Shown one piece after another: positions 34,796-46,548 of a DNA stretch of 64,000 nucleotides (position 1 is its first letter; each line of letters begins with the position of its first letter). The notes below the pieces were generated by a model that worked only from the letters and a program-made list of their open reading frames with translations, did no database searches and was not told the DNA's origin. The stretch is taken from positions 992,001 through 1,056,000 of the forward strand of contig JAETXT010000006.1 of the NCBI GenBank assembly GCA_019188255.1, written 5' to 3'. Both the position numbers and the translations under genes were made by a program. Origin of the DNA: Verticillium longisporum. Lineage: Eukaryota > Ascomycota > Sordariomycetes > Glomerellales > Plectosphaerellaceae.

Positions 34796-35063
34796 ATGGG
34801 CTGGGAATTGTCTCCGTCTGGAGCACGGTAGTGTGAATTTTGCATAACGATCACGAAAGCGTTCATATCTAGAAGTAATTTATAACTTTCTTCCGACGTG
34901 TTGGCCTGCCTCGGCGACCTAGTGGTTGATCTATTTCGTGACGCGTTGTTCACCGATTCTCAGTGTCTTACTTCAATTGGCATCGGGTTGACACATTTCC
35001 ATAAAGTCATGATACGTGATATACATGGAACTATCGTACATCGCCACTGTCAATGGACGTGCC
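34796..35063. other. Short intergenic, 3' flanks of two convergent genes
   Basis: Nothing beyond 3' UTR sequence of the GH3 gene and the small membrane protein gene is seen. Confidence 0.4.
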
Positions 35064-35549
35064 TTAGTTGTGTGCACCTCCATGGCCACTACTGTGGCCA
35101 CCGCTGTGCGCCGTCGCCCCAGCATCGCCTCCCGCGTTCATCGTGTGTCCGAACCCGCCAGAGTACGTGTGATCCTTTCCGTAATTATATCCGTAATTGT
35201 TTCCATACGCGTTGCAGTAGCCGGTCCCGGCCGGCGCGGTGTTTGAGTCGGCCCATTTCGGGTTGGCGACACCACCGGGATGCGTGCCAATGCTGGATCG
35301 GTTGTCGGGGAGCTTGTATCTGACAACGTCGTTGTTGATACGGGCCTTCTTGGCTCTGCTCCGGTGGATGCAACAGCAGATGCCAATGCAGAAGGCGACG
35401 AAAGCAACAGCGCCGAGGACGATCACGACGATGATACCGGTGCTGATGGCCCGACTCGTGTTGCGGACGTCGTTCTCAAAATCGTCACTGCTGCCAAAGC
35501 GTTGGCGAGGCTTGAGGATGCCAGCAATCTCGTGACCAATGGCAGGCAT
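35064..35549 (-). CDS. Small single-pass membrane protein, unknown function
   Basis: A single-exon 161-aa protein starting at the ATG at 35549 (MPAIGHEIAGILKPRQRFG). One strong hydrophobic segment lies at residues 36-61 (STGIIVVIVLGAVAFVAF then CIGICCC), with a Cys cluster at its inner edge and a basic stop-transfer sequence IHRSRAKKAR. The C-terminal 80 residues are of low complexity, rich in Gly, Asn, Tyr and His (NAYGNNYGYNYG, HSGGHSSGHGG). The charge pattern puts the C-terminus in the cytoplasm. The cysteines beside the membrane could be palmitoylated. Family unknown; similar Cys-rich, Gly/Tyr-tailed membrane proteins are common in fungi. Confidence 0.65.
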   Translation of the reverse strand: MPAIGHEIAGILKPRQRFGSSDDFENDVRNTSRAISTGIIVVIVLGAVAFVAFCIGICCCIHRSRAKKARINNDVVRYKLPDNRSSIGTHPGGVANPKWADSNTAPAGTGYCNAYGNNYGYNYGKDHTYSGGFGHTMNAGGDAGATAHSGGHSSGHGGAHN

Positions 35550-37300
35550 GGTGGTTGATGTTACTTGTGGGTGTTTGGATGAAGGTTCAGATTACAAGAA
35601 TAGTTTTAGTCTTCGACTGAGGACGTGTGTTGCGCTGATTTCTATAACAACTCGACTTGTGGTGTGGTAAAGATCCGGTCAACCTGTCGACGATGATCGA
35701 GGCACACTTTCCATTTATTCTCTTCTCTCCCGCAGCCTTCACTGCATTCCCTTGGGATCGCAATGCATGTCTCACGCCCAACCAGCAGAAGAACACCGCC
35801 TCGCCAAGGGGTGCTGGCAACGTCATGATCGCAAGTCTCACCACCAGACTTGTACACAGGGCTGATCGGAGGATTACGAGAGGCTCGATCAATGCCCTTA
35901 ATCGGCGTGGCGGAGAGGCACAGCAGTCCTAATCTGGTTCAGTAAATCCTACGGCGCTGGGCGATTCGTCGGACGGCACGACGATCATTCCTTCGCGGGC
36001 ACAAGAGCGGCCAATTGATGTCATGACCAGGGGCCAAGGGGCCAGCGGCCAGACCTGGGGATGATCGGCACCCCCCGTCTGTGGCGCTAGAAAGCCCGCG
36101 GGCGACGAGCACAGAATTATCAATCCTCATTTGTCTTCAACCGCTGGTGCAAAGCTCCTGTAAATAGGCGGCCTCAAATTAGCAGCCCTCCCGTGATGCA
36201 GGTGGCCCAGTCAAGAATGACCCAAGGCGGTCTGCTGCCTGAAGAAGACTGACCAGTCGTCAGCTTGGCCCCTCGCGTATATGATGACTTATTCGGTAGT
36301 TTTTCTTTCCCAGCACTCTGGTTGCCTTCGACATACGACGCACAAGCAGCGCGGGTCCTGAAAGAGTAGCTCTATGAAGACGATCAACGAGCAACCTGGC
36401 ACACGAGTGACGCCGCGTTCGAGCATGGAGTTAAGTTATCTTGGTAGTAAATGCCGCCATCAGATACCTACCCATGGAACCGCGCCATAGTGCCGGACCA
36501 GGGAAGGAGAAGCTTTGAAGGCCCTCGAGTACAGACAAATATCTTTCCTGATCTGATGGTCGAAGCGCCCGGGAAGTGTGAGGCAGTGCACTCTGATTGC
36601 CGTGTTGTCACAGCCCGTGAGACCACTCGTTCCTGCGTTCCATGTATCGTCGCGCACCCACGGAGCCACTTCATACTGCATTTGGCCCTAAACGTGTCTG
36701 GATGTACCCGCGGAATTTTCCAAATGCATGAACAGAACGACAAAAAATAACAGCTAGTATTTGAAAGCGATCAGCAAACGGGTTAGCTGTCACGCATCAT
36801 CCCAGTGCCAGGCGACAGACTCCGGACATCCTAGGGGGTTTGAATACTCTGGCATGGCTGTCACATGTTTGCCTTCAATGAGAGCATCGTAAGTCAGCCC
36901 GTTGCATCCATCTTGGCAAAAACACAGGCGACTTTGACTGTATCACGATGAAGGCTGAGTGCTTAGTGACAACGTTCGGCCAAGTACAGATCATTCATCG
37001 TAGGATCCCGAAAGGGTGCCATCACTTTGTGCAACGGCTTGAATCGCCTCAAAATATTGACAGTTATGGCATTGATATTGTCTGAAGCACCCAGGACGCA
37101 AGATCATGGCTGTTTCTATGACACGACCACAGCAGACATAGACATCAAGCCCACTAGTCCTACTGTTTGGAGTGTGCGTCGAGATCCTAGGTTGGGTGCA
37201 TGACTGTTGTTATTAGCTTCGTCCTGACCTTAAAGCCATGTGATGTATCTTACAATCAATACATCGAGCTTCGATAGCATAGGCTGATCTAGCAGTTTTC
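35550..37300. other. Intergenic, no supported gene
   Basis: Several open frames of 60-100 codons occur on both strands (for example 35587-35892 and 36451-36750), but none has domain, intron or composition support. No repeat or RNA gene was recognised. Confidence 0.4.
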
Positions 37301-37486
37301 TTATCTGTCACTGCATCCGCCAGAGGTGCAGCTCCAGCAGAGTCTTTTGCCGTTCTTGCAATCGCCACAGCCGAAGCTTTGGCGTTTTTCAAGGCCATTT
37401 TCCATAACGTCCTTGACCGCAGCTGGGTTGGGGACGGCAAAGGTTAGAGTGAAGAGGACCGAAAGCGTGAAGTAGGCAGTCTTCAT
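37301..37486 (-). CDS. Small secreted cysteine-rich peptide with Kex2-type cleavage site
   Basis: A 61-aa single-exon precursor. A signal peptide (MKTAYFTLSVLFTLTFAV) is followed by a short propeptide ending in Lys34-Arg35, a Kex2 cleavage site. The predicted mature peptide is 26 residues, starting QSFGCGDC and ending SGGCSDR, with cysteines at 40, 43, 50, 53 and 58 in two CxxC pairs plus one. The odd number of cysteines suggests a dimer or an unpaired thiol, or a missed short exon. The gene lies less than 1 kb from the RIP-degraded block, a setting typical of fungal effectors and secreted antimicrobial peptides. Function is unknown. The ORF is short, so the call rests on the signal-propeptide-Cys architecture. 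Confidence 0.6.
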   Translation of the reverse strand: MKTAYFTLSVLFTLTFAVPNPAAVKDVMENGLEKRQSFGCGDCKNGKRLCWSCTSGGCSDR

Positions 37487-37608
37487 GATTGGATCAGTGA
37501 GGAATCAAGTAAAGTCTTGGAAGATATAGAGAATACGTTTCCTTGGGGATTGTCGAACAGAATTGTCAGGATCATGATGAAACAAAGGAACCATTGAGAC
37601 TGGCATTT

Positions 37609-37616
37609 CTTTTATA
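37609..37616 (-). promoter_or_regulatory. TATA box of the cysteine-rich peptide gene
   Basis: TATAAAAG on the minus strand, about 125 bp upstream of the ATG at 37486. It strengthens the gene call. Confidence 0.5.
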
Positions 37617-38220
37617 TTTCCTCGTCTTCTCACCTGGAGTAAGAGGATTTGGCTACACAATTCGAGAGCTCTGCTTGCAACATCTGTTGCATGCTGCTAT
37701 TGGTGAGCGCCTTGAAGGGAATGCATCAAACGGTCAATTCCCCTCAACTCGCTCCAGCCCTGTGCATCCATTGAACCGAACAGGATTGAACTTCGTGCTC
37801 GGCTGGATGAATCGAACGCCCTGTCAGCAGGGTATATGCCAATGAAGGCACACAGTTTCATGACCTAACTCAACCTCTGGATAAAGATGATAGCCATTTT
37901 CAGGCTTCTCGCAAGGTTCGTATGTTGTGGTGGGTGTGACCATGATATCTGGCTGACAGACGCTTTCTAGAGACGTTGCCGTTTATTCCGAGACAGGATT
38001 CTGCCTGAATTCCGACATCTCCTTCTGCTTACACGAGTCCAAGTGGGAAGTATAACCAAGACCATGGCATTGTCACTGGTCAGAAATCTTCAATGCCTCA
38101 TCGCTTCAAGGATAACGAGGTTAATTAACAAGTCACTCTGGAAGCTCAAAATTATTTAGCCCTGTCCAGGCATCGGAGGGTATAGGCTGTGGATAAAGAC
38201 GGATTTTACTACTGATAATA
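37617..38220. other. Intergenic, edge of the normal-GC region
   Basis: No supported gene. GC content is normal here and falls sharply near 38,220-38,400. Confidence 0.4.
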
Positions 38221-39199
38221 TAGTTGGTTTCGCAAAAAACTAAAGTAATGAAACGGATTCGCTTAATGCAGGCTATCTCGTTACTATAGTATATAGTGAA
38301 TTTCAATCATTTAACGAGTACTGACTAAGGAGCCGACTAGGGGGCCTATTATTTATCGACTTCCCTATCGACTATTCTAATATCTTATCTATATTTTATT
38401 AATTTATTAACTAGCTTTATTAAAGTAATATAATTTTATATAAAGAAAGGAATATTAGCTTTTATACTTTCTAAATATATTTTATAAATAATATATATAA
38501 TAAGTAAATAGGCTAGATAAATAAGTAGGCTATCTAATTATAATTATATAATAAGAACTTTATTCTAATTAATTAGAACGGCTTAAATTAATTAAAACTA
38601 TTTAAAATCCTCTTCTCTAGATATCTCTACCTCTATCTAGTATATTTATATATTATTTCTAAGCTCGCTATAAATACTATATTACCGCTTCTACGTTTTA
38701 ACCCTCGGTTTATAATTATATTATAAGCATAGTAGATAGATAGTTATATAACCCTATTACGTAACTACGGATTAGTAATCACCGTTACGTAATTCCCTTT
38801 AGTAATTATAGTACGGTGATTACCGTTAGGCTATTACGGTATAGTAATTACGGAACTATAATTACTAGCTAGGGAGATTCCTAGTTATATAATTAGGAGG
38901 AATAATATATAGAGAATTACTTACTACCGTCCTAATAAGGGAGGGCATCTTAATATAATACCTTAAATTAAGTATTTAAGATCTAAGATTACCGGTCCCT
39001 ATAGCTACGACTATATTAGATTACTACTCCGATATATTTCCTCCTTTATCTATATATTAACTTTAATTTTAGCTTATAGCTCCTATCCTTAACCTAGAAT
39101 AAAGCTCCCCCTTTATTTAAGATATATTTTCTTAGCTCTATAATATTTATTAATAATTATATTCTCTATTTAAAGGATCTAATTCTCTAATTTAAGAAG
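38221..39199. other. AT-rich sequence left of the transposase relic, origin unresolved
   Basis: Degraded sequence with patches such as TAATCACCGTTACGTAATTC around 38,775 that resemble terminal or subterminal repeats of a DNA transposon. No domain can be read. Confidence 0.35.
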
Positions 39200-40545
39200 G
39201 GCTAATTTATATATAATTCTATATACCCTTTTTATAAAGTATTCGATAGCTTTAATAATTAATATTAAAGAGCTTCCTTAGTATTTAGTAATTCGACCCT
39301 TAATAAAATTAGACTATAAATTAATTTTAATTAAATTATTAAATATTTAGGAGATTTAAAGTATTAATATTATTAGATCTTCTCTAGAAAGTATTAGTAT
39401 CTATAACTTTATATTTATTTTCTAAGTTTGTTAGAATAAGCCTAGCCCCTTTAAATCCTCCTTAAATACTTTTCTCTATTATAGATTCTATAAAGGCTAT
39501 AAAAAACGTAAAGAAGAAATCCTCTTTAATAATATAGCTTATACCTATTTATATCCTTTTCTTAATTTACTAATCGTAAGCTTATTTAAGTAAGCTAAAA
39601 TAGCTAACGTTAAGAGGTTAAAGTAAATACGATAAATAAGGAGGTATATAGAATATAATAATATTATTCTCCTTATAGAAGAGCTTAAAATCGATAGAAT
39701 AGTAATTTTCATAGCTATTAAGGATAAAGAGGCGATAAATACCCTTAATATAAGGTTTTATATATTTATCGAAATACTAAATCTATTCTAGGCCTTTCTC
39801 GTTTATTATTTAATTATTATTTATTATAGTAATTACTTAATTATAAAGTAAAGGGCTATCTTTATATTAATTCGAGAAATAATTTTTCCCTATTATAATA
39901 ATAACTAATAGGACGTATTACCTATCTATATTAATACTTTAGATTACTATAACCTATTCCTAACCTCTTAGCTAGATTAGCTTTATATTAGAATATCTTT
40001 TAGTATTTATAACGATTATTCTTATTAAGATAATACCTATTATAAACCCTATTTCATTGAAATTATAGATATTAGATTTCATAATATTATATTTTATAAT
40101 TATATTATAAATAAACGCGAATTATACGTTTATTATATTAAGTTCTTTATATAAAGCTCTTTAATAATTGTATTTCTAAAAGAAATATATCTTAAGCTCT
40201 AATTATCGCTTAACGAAGTTAGAGGCTTAGCGTTTCTTAATAAATAATATATTATACTTAATAAATAAATAATTAGCTATATCTTCTACTTTATAAAGCT
40301 AAGGAGGAAATAACCGGGAATCTAGCTCAAATATATATTAGATAATCGTTAATTCCTCTAGCTTAATTAATTTCTTCGATTTAAATATAATATTGCCTTA
40401 AGATAGAATACCCTTTAAGTAGCGATTAGGGCTAATTCTAGAGATATTATAGATCTGTATAGCGCTCTAAATACTAAGTTATAGGTCTTATTTAAAAGCT
40501 TAGAGAGTAAATAATAATTAACCTTTATTAGAACTAAATAGTATA
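39200..40545 (-). mobile_element. RIP-killed Fot1/pogo-type transposase relic
   Basis: Read on the minus strand and passing over stops, the sequence follows the Fot1/pogo transposase from N- to C-terminus. A CENP-B-like DNA-binding part lies near 40,540-40,200 (LTKLEELTII-like, then ASNFVKR-LELK), the first catalytic block near 40,060 (IYNFNEIGF), NNERGLE near 39,790-39,820, and FILNSYENYYS, PLNVSYFSLLK and KEDFFF between 39,730 and 39,507. The same blocks in the same order occur in the intact element at 44787, so the two are paralogues or close relatives. Most stops correspond to Trp or Gln positions (TAG from TGG or CAG), as RIP predicts. Outer limits are approximate because terminal repeats were not recognised. 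Confidence 0.8.
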
Positions 40546-40620
40546 TTAAGTAATTAAGAATAATATATTAGAAGATAAATAATTATAATTTTATAATTAA
40601 ATAGCTTATTTATTTATCTA

Positions 40621-40909
40621 TATTAAACTAATATTAGGAAATCGCCTAGAATAGTAATTACTATATAGGATTTACTAATATAGTAATTACTAGGGCTAGG
40701 ATTTATAGCTCTTAGGAGTATATAATTTATAGCTTATATAATTAATAAATTAAATAAATATATCTAATTTATATAGATAATAATAATTTAGAGAGATAAT
40801 ATTAATAATTATTATATATCTTATATTACCTACCCTATCTATTTAGAGCTCTTAGGTATAATTAAAGTAATAAATTAGGGTTTATATAAATAATAAAGCC
40901 CTCTTAATA
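40621..40909 (+). repeat. 5' LTR of copy 1 (289 bp)
   Basis: Begins TATTAAACTAATATTAGG and ends CCCTCTTAATA, matching three other copies in the window. The ends are consistent with a TG...CA LTR whose G and C were changed by RIP. Confidence 0.8.
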
Positions 40910-43900
40910 CTAATTAGTATTATATTTAATATAATATAGAATAGCTAGAGCTAGAGAAGTTAAGATCGATCCTATAAATAGTAAATTTACTATATATAAG
41001 CTTATCCATTACGCTTTATAAGTAATTATAAGAGTACTATTTACTTTAAGTATTTTAGGACTCTTATAAGAGCTTAGTAATAGAGAAACCCTCTATTATA
41101 TAATCTATAAGAGTATTATCTATTTCGAGTATCTTAGGACTCCTATACTTAAGATTACGACCTAGGCTATATTACTAGCTATTAATTCTAATAAATAAAG
41201 CTTTATAGAATAATTAATTAACTATAATAAAGCTTTAATAAAATTAATAATAATAAGCTTCTTAGATTATAGTAATAGCTCTATAATAGAGCTAGAGAGT
41301 ATTAAAAAGATATAATAGGAGTTTAATAGTATTCTAGAAGAATTTAATATATTAAATTTAATATAAAAGGTTAAGAAGGGTTATAATATTAACTTTATTA
41401 TTAATAGAATAGAATTATAATTCCCTAGATTATTAGATATAATATCTATAGATCTTAAGAGCGCTTAGATCCTTAAAGTAATAAATATATATAGGACTAT
41501 AAAGGGAGTTTACTTCTTAAAAGTATTTATTAAAGACTTCTAGGGCTAAACTAAAGAGGACTTTAACTTTTATAATATAATAATTATTTAAATATTAAAG
41601 GTATATTTAATAGAGCGTAGGATCCCTCTTCTAGGAGTAATAAATACTAAGATATTAAAGAGATTAATCCTAATACTTTTATAAGAAGAGATATTTAATA
41701 TAATAGAATCGATTATTATTAATTAGGATTTAATACTTTAAAGAGTAGAGGAATAGAGAGATTAGTAGAACGATAAATAGTAATCTATAAGGAATACTTA
41801 GCTATCCTATATCCGAAAACTATAAATAGGGAGGATAGATCCCTAATAGCCCTTAATTCTAGGGTTATCTAATTAATAGAGTAAATAATCTAATTAATAA
41901 GAGATTATACTTTAATTAAGAAGAAATAAGACTTTACTTTTAAATAGTATTTAGAACCTATTAGCTTAATATTATATTCTATTATTATATAAATTAGTAA
42001 ATCTATTAATTAATAGAGCTATAATTAAGTAATTTATATTATTCTAAAATAAAGAGAATAATTATTCTAAGGAGATCTATAATATCCTTAATAATAAAAT
42101 ATATATTTTTATAAACGTTTATAAATTATTATAAATCCGCTATATATAGCTCTATATACTCTTTCTAAATATACTTTTAAAGTATATATAAACTTTCTTC
42201 CTAGAATATATAAACTAGAATATAGGATTCTATTAAATATATTTAATAATTAAATAATAATTTAATTTAGAGATTAATAGAATATAGTATTATATAGATT
42301 AGAGCTTAATAACGTTTTGCTCTATAATAATAGAAGCTAATAATATAGGAAAGCTATAAATAGAAGTTCTCTAGATCCTTCTAGATAGGCTTTAATAATA
42401 CTAAAGAGTACTTAGCCCTATATTTAAAGAAGAGATTTATTTCTATATAAATACTCTAAAGGTAATTTAAAGTATCCTAGAGTTAAAGACTATATTAATA
42501 AGACTAGAGCGATCTTTTAATATATTATCTATATAGCTTAAAAGTATATTAAAGGTAGAGGAGAATACTAGGATACTTAGGTACTTCTATATTAATAGAT
42601 ATTATAGGAGTAGATATTATTAAGCTAGTAGAAAAGGAGATCGTAGAGAGTAGTTAGTATATAGAACTAATAATCGTTAGCTATTTAGAATTTATAAATA
42701 CTAGATATATTCTAAACTAGATTATAGATCGACGAAGTATTCTCTTAAAGAATAATAATACTTAAAAGAATAATAGAAATATATATAGGAAGCGTATAGG
42801 GATTAATAGAAGGGATAATATTAATTTTTAATCATAATAGAACTTATTAAGAGCTTAGAATTAGATAATCCTATTTCTAATAAGCTAGGAATAGATAATA
42901 CCTTTAAGTCTAATCCTAAAAGCGAACTAATAAATACTTATATTATATATTTCTTAATAAATAAATCGTTCTAATATAGAATTAGGGGGAATAGTTTAAA
43001 GGCTAAAATAATAGCTTTAATAGAATAATTCTTTATTTAATATTAGATTAATAATACTTCTATTTAATATAGTATTATCCTTAATATAAGTATAGTATTA
43101 GTTTCTATAATAGGAGCTTTATAAATAAGGGCTCTAATAGCCCTAATATTAAGCTTAATAGTTAATAAATAGGGAATAAGGGCTAGAATAAAATTCGGAA
43201 TAGGAAATTCTATATTTATAATAGAAGAGATTATAATTCTAATATTAATTAGGAAAATTATATTCTATATTATCCTAATAGATACTTTATTCCTACTTTA
43301 TATTAAGGATATAGACGATCTCGGAATCTATTTAGATAATATATATAATAAGCTAGTAAAGTATATTAAGGAGATCTAGGAGTATATACCTATTTTTTAT
43401 AAATAGGGCTATTTATAGTTCTTCCTAGATATAAAGATTTATATTAGCTCCGGGATTATATATATAATAGGGATAGAGATTAATAGAGTAGTATTTCTAA
43501 TAGAAATAGAGCTCCGATATATTTATAAGTAATTTAATTACTTATCTATAGATAAGCTATAGAACCTATTCTAGAGAGTAGACTATAGTATAAATCGGGA
43601 TATTCTAGAGCTAATAAACTATTTCTATTACTATTATTAGATTAAAGGGAAGTCTCTATAATACTTTAAGTTTATTCTAAGGTTAGATATTAACTTTAAT
43701 TATAAGATTTTAATCGATATTATATATTTAAATAGAAAGCCTATTCTTTATATAATCGATATAAGTATAGGATTCTAATCTATAACTTTTATTCCTAATT
43801 TTATAATTTATATAATATAAGAAGCTCTTAAGAGGTACTAATTAGATATATATCTTAGGCCTCTAGATATTATAACTATTAATACTAGAACGAACTTTAC

Positions 43901-44688
43901 CTCTATAGAGCTTAGGGTAGAAGTACGCCTCCTAGGTATAATTTATTATTAGATCCTTATAGAGGCCTATTAATTAATTAATAAAGTTAAGAGCTTTATA
44001 AGCTAATATATAGAGTATATAAGATCTTAAAAAGAGAGTCTTATAATATAAGCTTAGAATTACTACTTTAAGGAACTATAAAGATAATAAACGATATTAC
44101 TAGGCTTAATAGATTAATATTTATATTATTTATAATTAGGGTAATATCTAGGATTACTACTAATTTAGCGCTTATTATAACCTAGGTATAATATATTAAA
44201 ATAATTAATAAAGCGATAGTAGAGCTTTAGCGAATAATTATTAAATAGGAGATTAATAATATTCTTAATATCTATAATAGATTAGATATTAAATAGTTAC
44301 TATTAAGATCGCTAGAGCTAGGAAGTAACGTTCTTATATTCCGAGAGCGGGAGAAATAGACTAGTCCCTATAAAGTTATATTAATTTCTAATATAATAAT
44401 TATAATCGAAATAATTAATAGCTTAATAGAGTTTAGAGGAATATATATTAAGCTATATAATAGATCGCTAGATTAATAGATTAGGGAGATAATAATAGTT
44501 TAAACTCTAGAGACCTTAGAGCTATTTAAATACTTAGAGCTAATTCTATTATACTAATATAGGAGACCTAGGAAGTTAATAAACGTTATAAATCTATTAT
44601 AAATAGCTTTTATAGATTATAAGAATAGTATAACTAGGACTTTATAAATCGAGCACTAATTTATTATTAAAAGGGAATAATAGGGGTA

Positions 44689-44738
44689 ACGTAATCCACA
44701 AGCGAGTGGTTCACCCAAGCGAGTGGTTCACTTCGCCC
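44689..44738 (+). repeat. Left terminal inverted repeat of the Fot1/pogo element
   Basis: Starts ACGTAATCCACAAGCGAG and contains two direct copies of GCGAGTGGTTCAC (44702-44714 and 44719-44731). Confidence 0.92.
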
Positions 44739-44786
44739 GGGCCCACGACCTACACCTGAATTCTACAGATTCCACCTCCGCCCGCG

Positions 44787-46441
44787 ATGGAGACTCTTTC
44801 AAAAGAAGGTCAATTATTCCTTGCTATCGAAGCTATGGACAATGACCCGAACCTAAGCGCCCGGAGTGCTGCGAGGATCTACACCGTCCCCTTAACGACG
44901 CTCCTCCGACGCCAGAAGGGCAAACCCTCCCGACGCGAAAGCCCGCCCAATTCTGCCAAATTAACAGTACTAGAAGAGAAAACTATTGTCGAATATATCC
45001 TTGACCTAGATGCGCGATCTTACCCTCCCCGGTTGGGTGAGGTCGGAGATATGGCGAATCGCCTGCTTGCCGACCGTGACGCGCCACGCGTCGGGAAGAA
45101 CTGGGCCGCAAACTTCGTCAAACGGCAACCAGAGCTCCGGACGCGTTTCTTTCGCAAGTACGACTACAAGAGGGCCCAATGCGAAGATCCGGACGCGATA
45201 AACGCGTGGTTCCGCCTCGTGCATAACATGATCGCCAAGTACGGCATCCAAGAGGCTGACATGTACAACTTTGACGAGACCGGCTTCCAGATGGGCGTTA
45301 TCGCCAACGGAATGGTCGTGACCAGTTCGGAAAGACGGTCCAATGTGAAGATGAGGCAGCCAGGCAACCGGGAATGGGTTACGGTGATCCAGGGCGTTGG
45401 CGCGTTGGGTTTCTCCGTCCCGCCGTTCATCGTGGTTTCGGGCAAGTACCACCTCTCGAGCTGGTACCAGGACGACGCGATTTCTCGCGACTGGAGAATC
45501 GCAACATCTCCAAACGGCTGGACGACGAATGATATTGGTCTGGAATGGATTCGGCATTTTGACAGGCATACAAAGTCCCGTACTTCGGGCGGTTATCGCC
45601 TACTGATCCTGGATGGCCACGAAAGTCACCACTCGGTCGACTTCGAACTCTACTGCAAGGAGAACAACATCATCACACTCTGTATGCCTCCTCATTCGTC
45701 ACATCTACTCCAGCCTCTCGATGTTGGGTGTTTTGGCCCACTAAAGAAAGCATACGGTCGGCAAATCGAGGATAGGATGAGGGCGGGTACAACGCACATC
45801 AGCAAAGAGGACTTCTTCCCGGCGTTTTCGGCTGCATTTCAGCAAGCAATGACAGAAAAAACATCCAGGGAGGCTTTCGAGGAGCGGGGCTTGTCCCCCA
45901 TAACCCGGAAACAGTCCTGTCAAAGCTGGATGTGAGGTTGAGGACGACGACGCCTCCGGGGACGTCCCACGGGGAGCGTGATTCTTGGGTCTCTAAGACG
46001 CCCACTAACCTGCTCGAGGCAGGTTCCCAGACTGACTTCATCAAAGGGCGAATCTCACGCCACCAGGGAAGCTCCCCAACGTCAATTTTAGATGCTGTTG
46101 ACTATCTTGCGAAGGGGACGCGGGGTGTTATGCACCAGATCGCTCTTTTGAAGTCAGAGGTTATGATCCTTCGAGAGGAAAATGCTACACTAAGCCGACG
46201 CCGGAGGGCCAAAAAGCTACGTCTCCGGGAAGGAGGAAGCATGGCTGTAGGCGAGGGACAGGACAAGATTGCTCAGAAGGAAGTAGATATCCAGATAAAA
46301 GAGGAAACGCTGCAGAACCCGGGTCCCGCGTCGTGGTCCCAGCCGAAGAAACGATGCTGTAGCGTATGCGGGAAGACCGGCCACAACGCGAGAACTTGTC
46401 AGGTAGCTATCTCATCGTCTGCAAAAGACGAGGAGGAGTGA
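44787..46441 (+). CDS. Fot1/pogo-type DDE transposase, one apparent frameshift
   Basis: Cut-and-paste transposase of about 551 aa once one base is added in the C run 45895-45899; the frame then passes from EERGLSP to HNPETVLSKLDV. Order: an N-terminal helix-turn-helix (residues 8-45); a CENP-B-type DNA-binding domain (about 60-125, WAANFVKRQPEL); a DDE_1 catalytic core with Asp163 in NFDETGFQ, Asp276 in LLILDGHESHH and Asp312 in QPLDVGCFGPLK, a DD35D arrangement; a coiled-coil-like stretch; and a C-terminal CCHC zinc knuckle (CSVCGKTGHNARTC). Single exon, 98 bp inside the left end of the element. All catalytic residues are present. If the missing base is a sequencing error the protein would be full length; if real, the element cannot move itself. 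Confidence 0.9.
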
Positions 46442-46498
46442 TTTTAATTGATTTACGGCGTTTGGGTTGAGGTTTTCCTCGGAATGTTTGTCGGGTCG

Positions 46499-46548
46499 GG
46501 GTGAAGTGAACCACTCGCATGGGTGAACCACTCGCTTGTGGATTACGT
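46499..46548 (-). repeat. Right terminal inverted repeat of the Fot1/pogo element
   Basis: Inverted match to 44689-44738 with two mismatches. It keeps both copies of the GCGAGTGGTTCAC motif. Confidence 0.92.
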
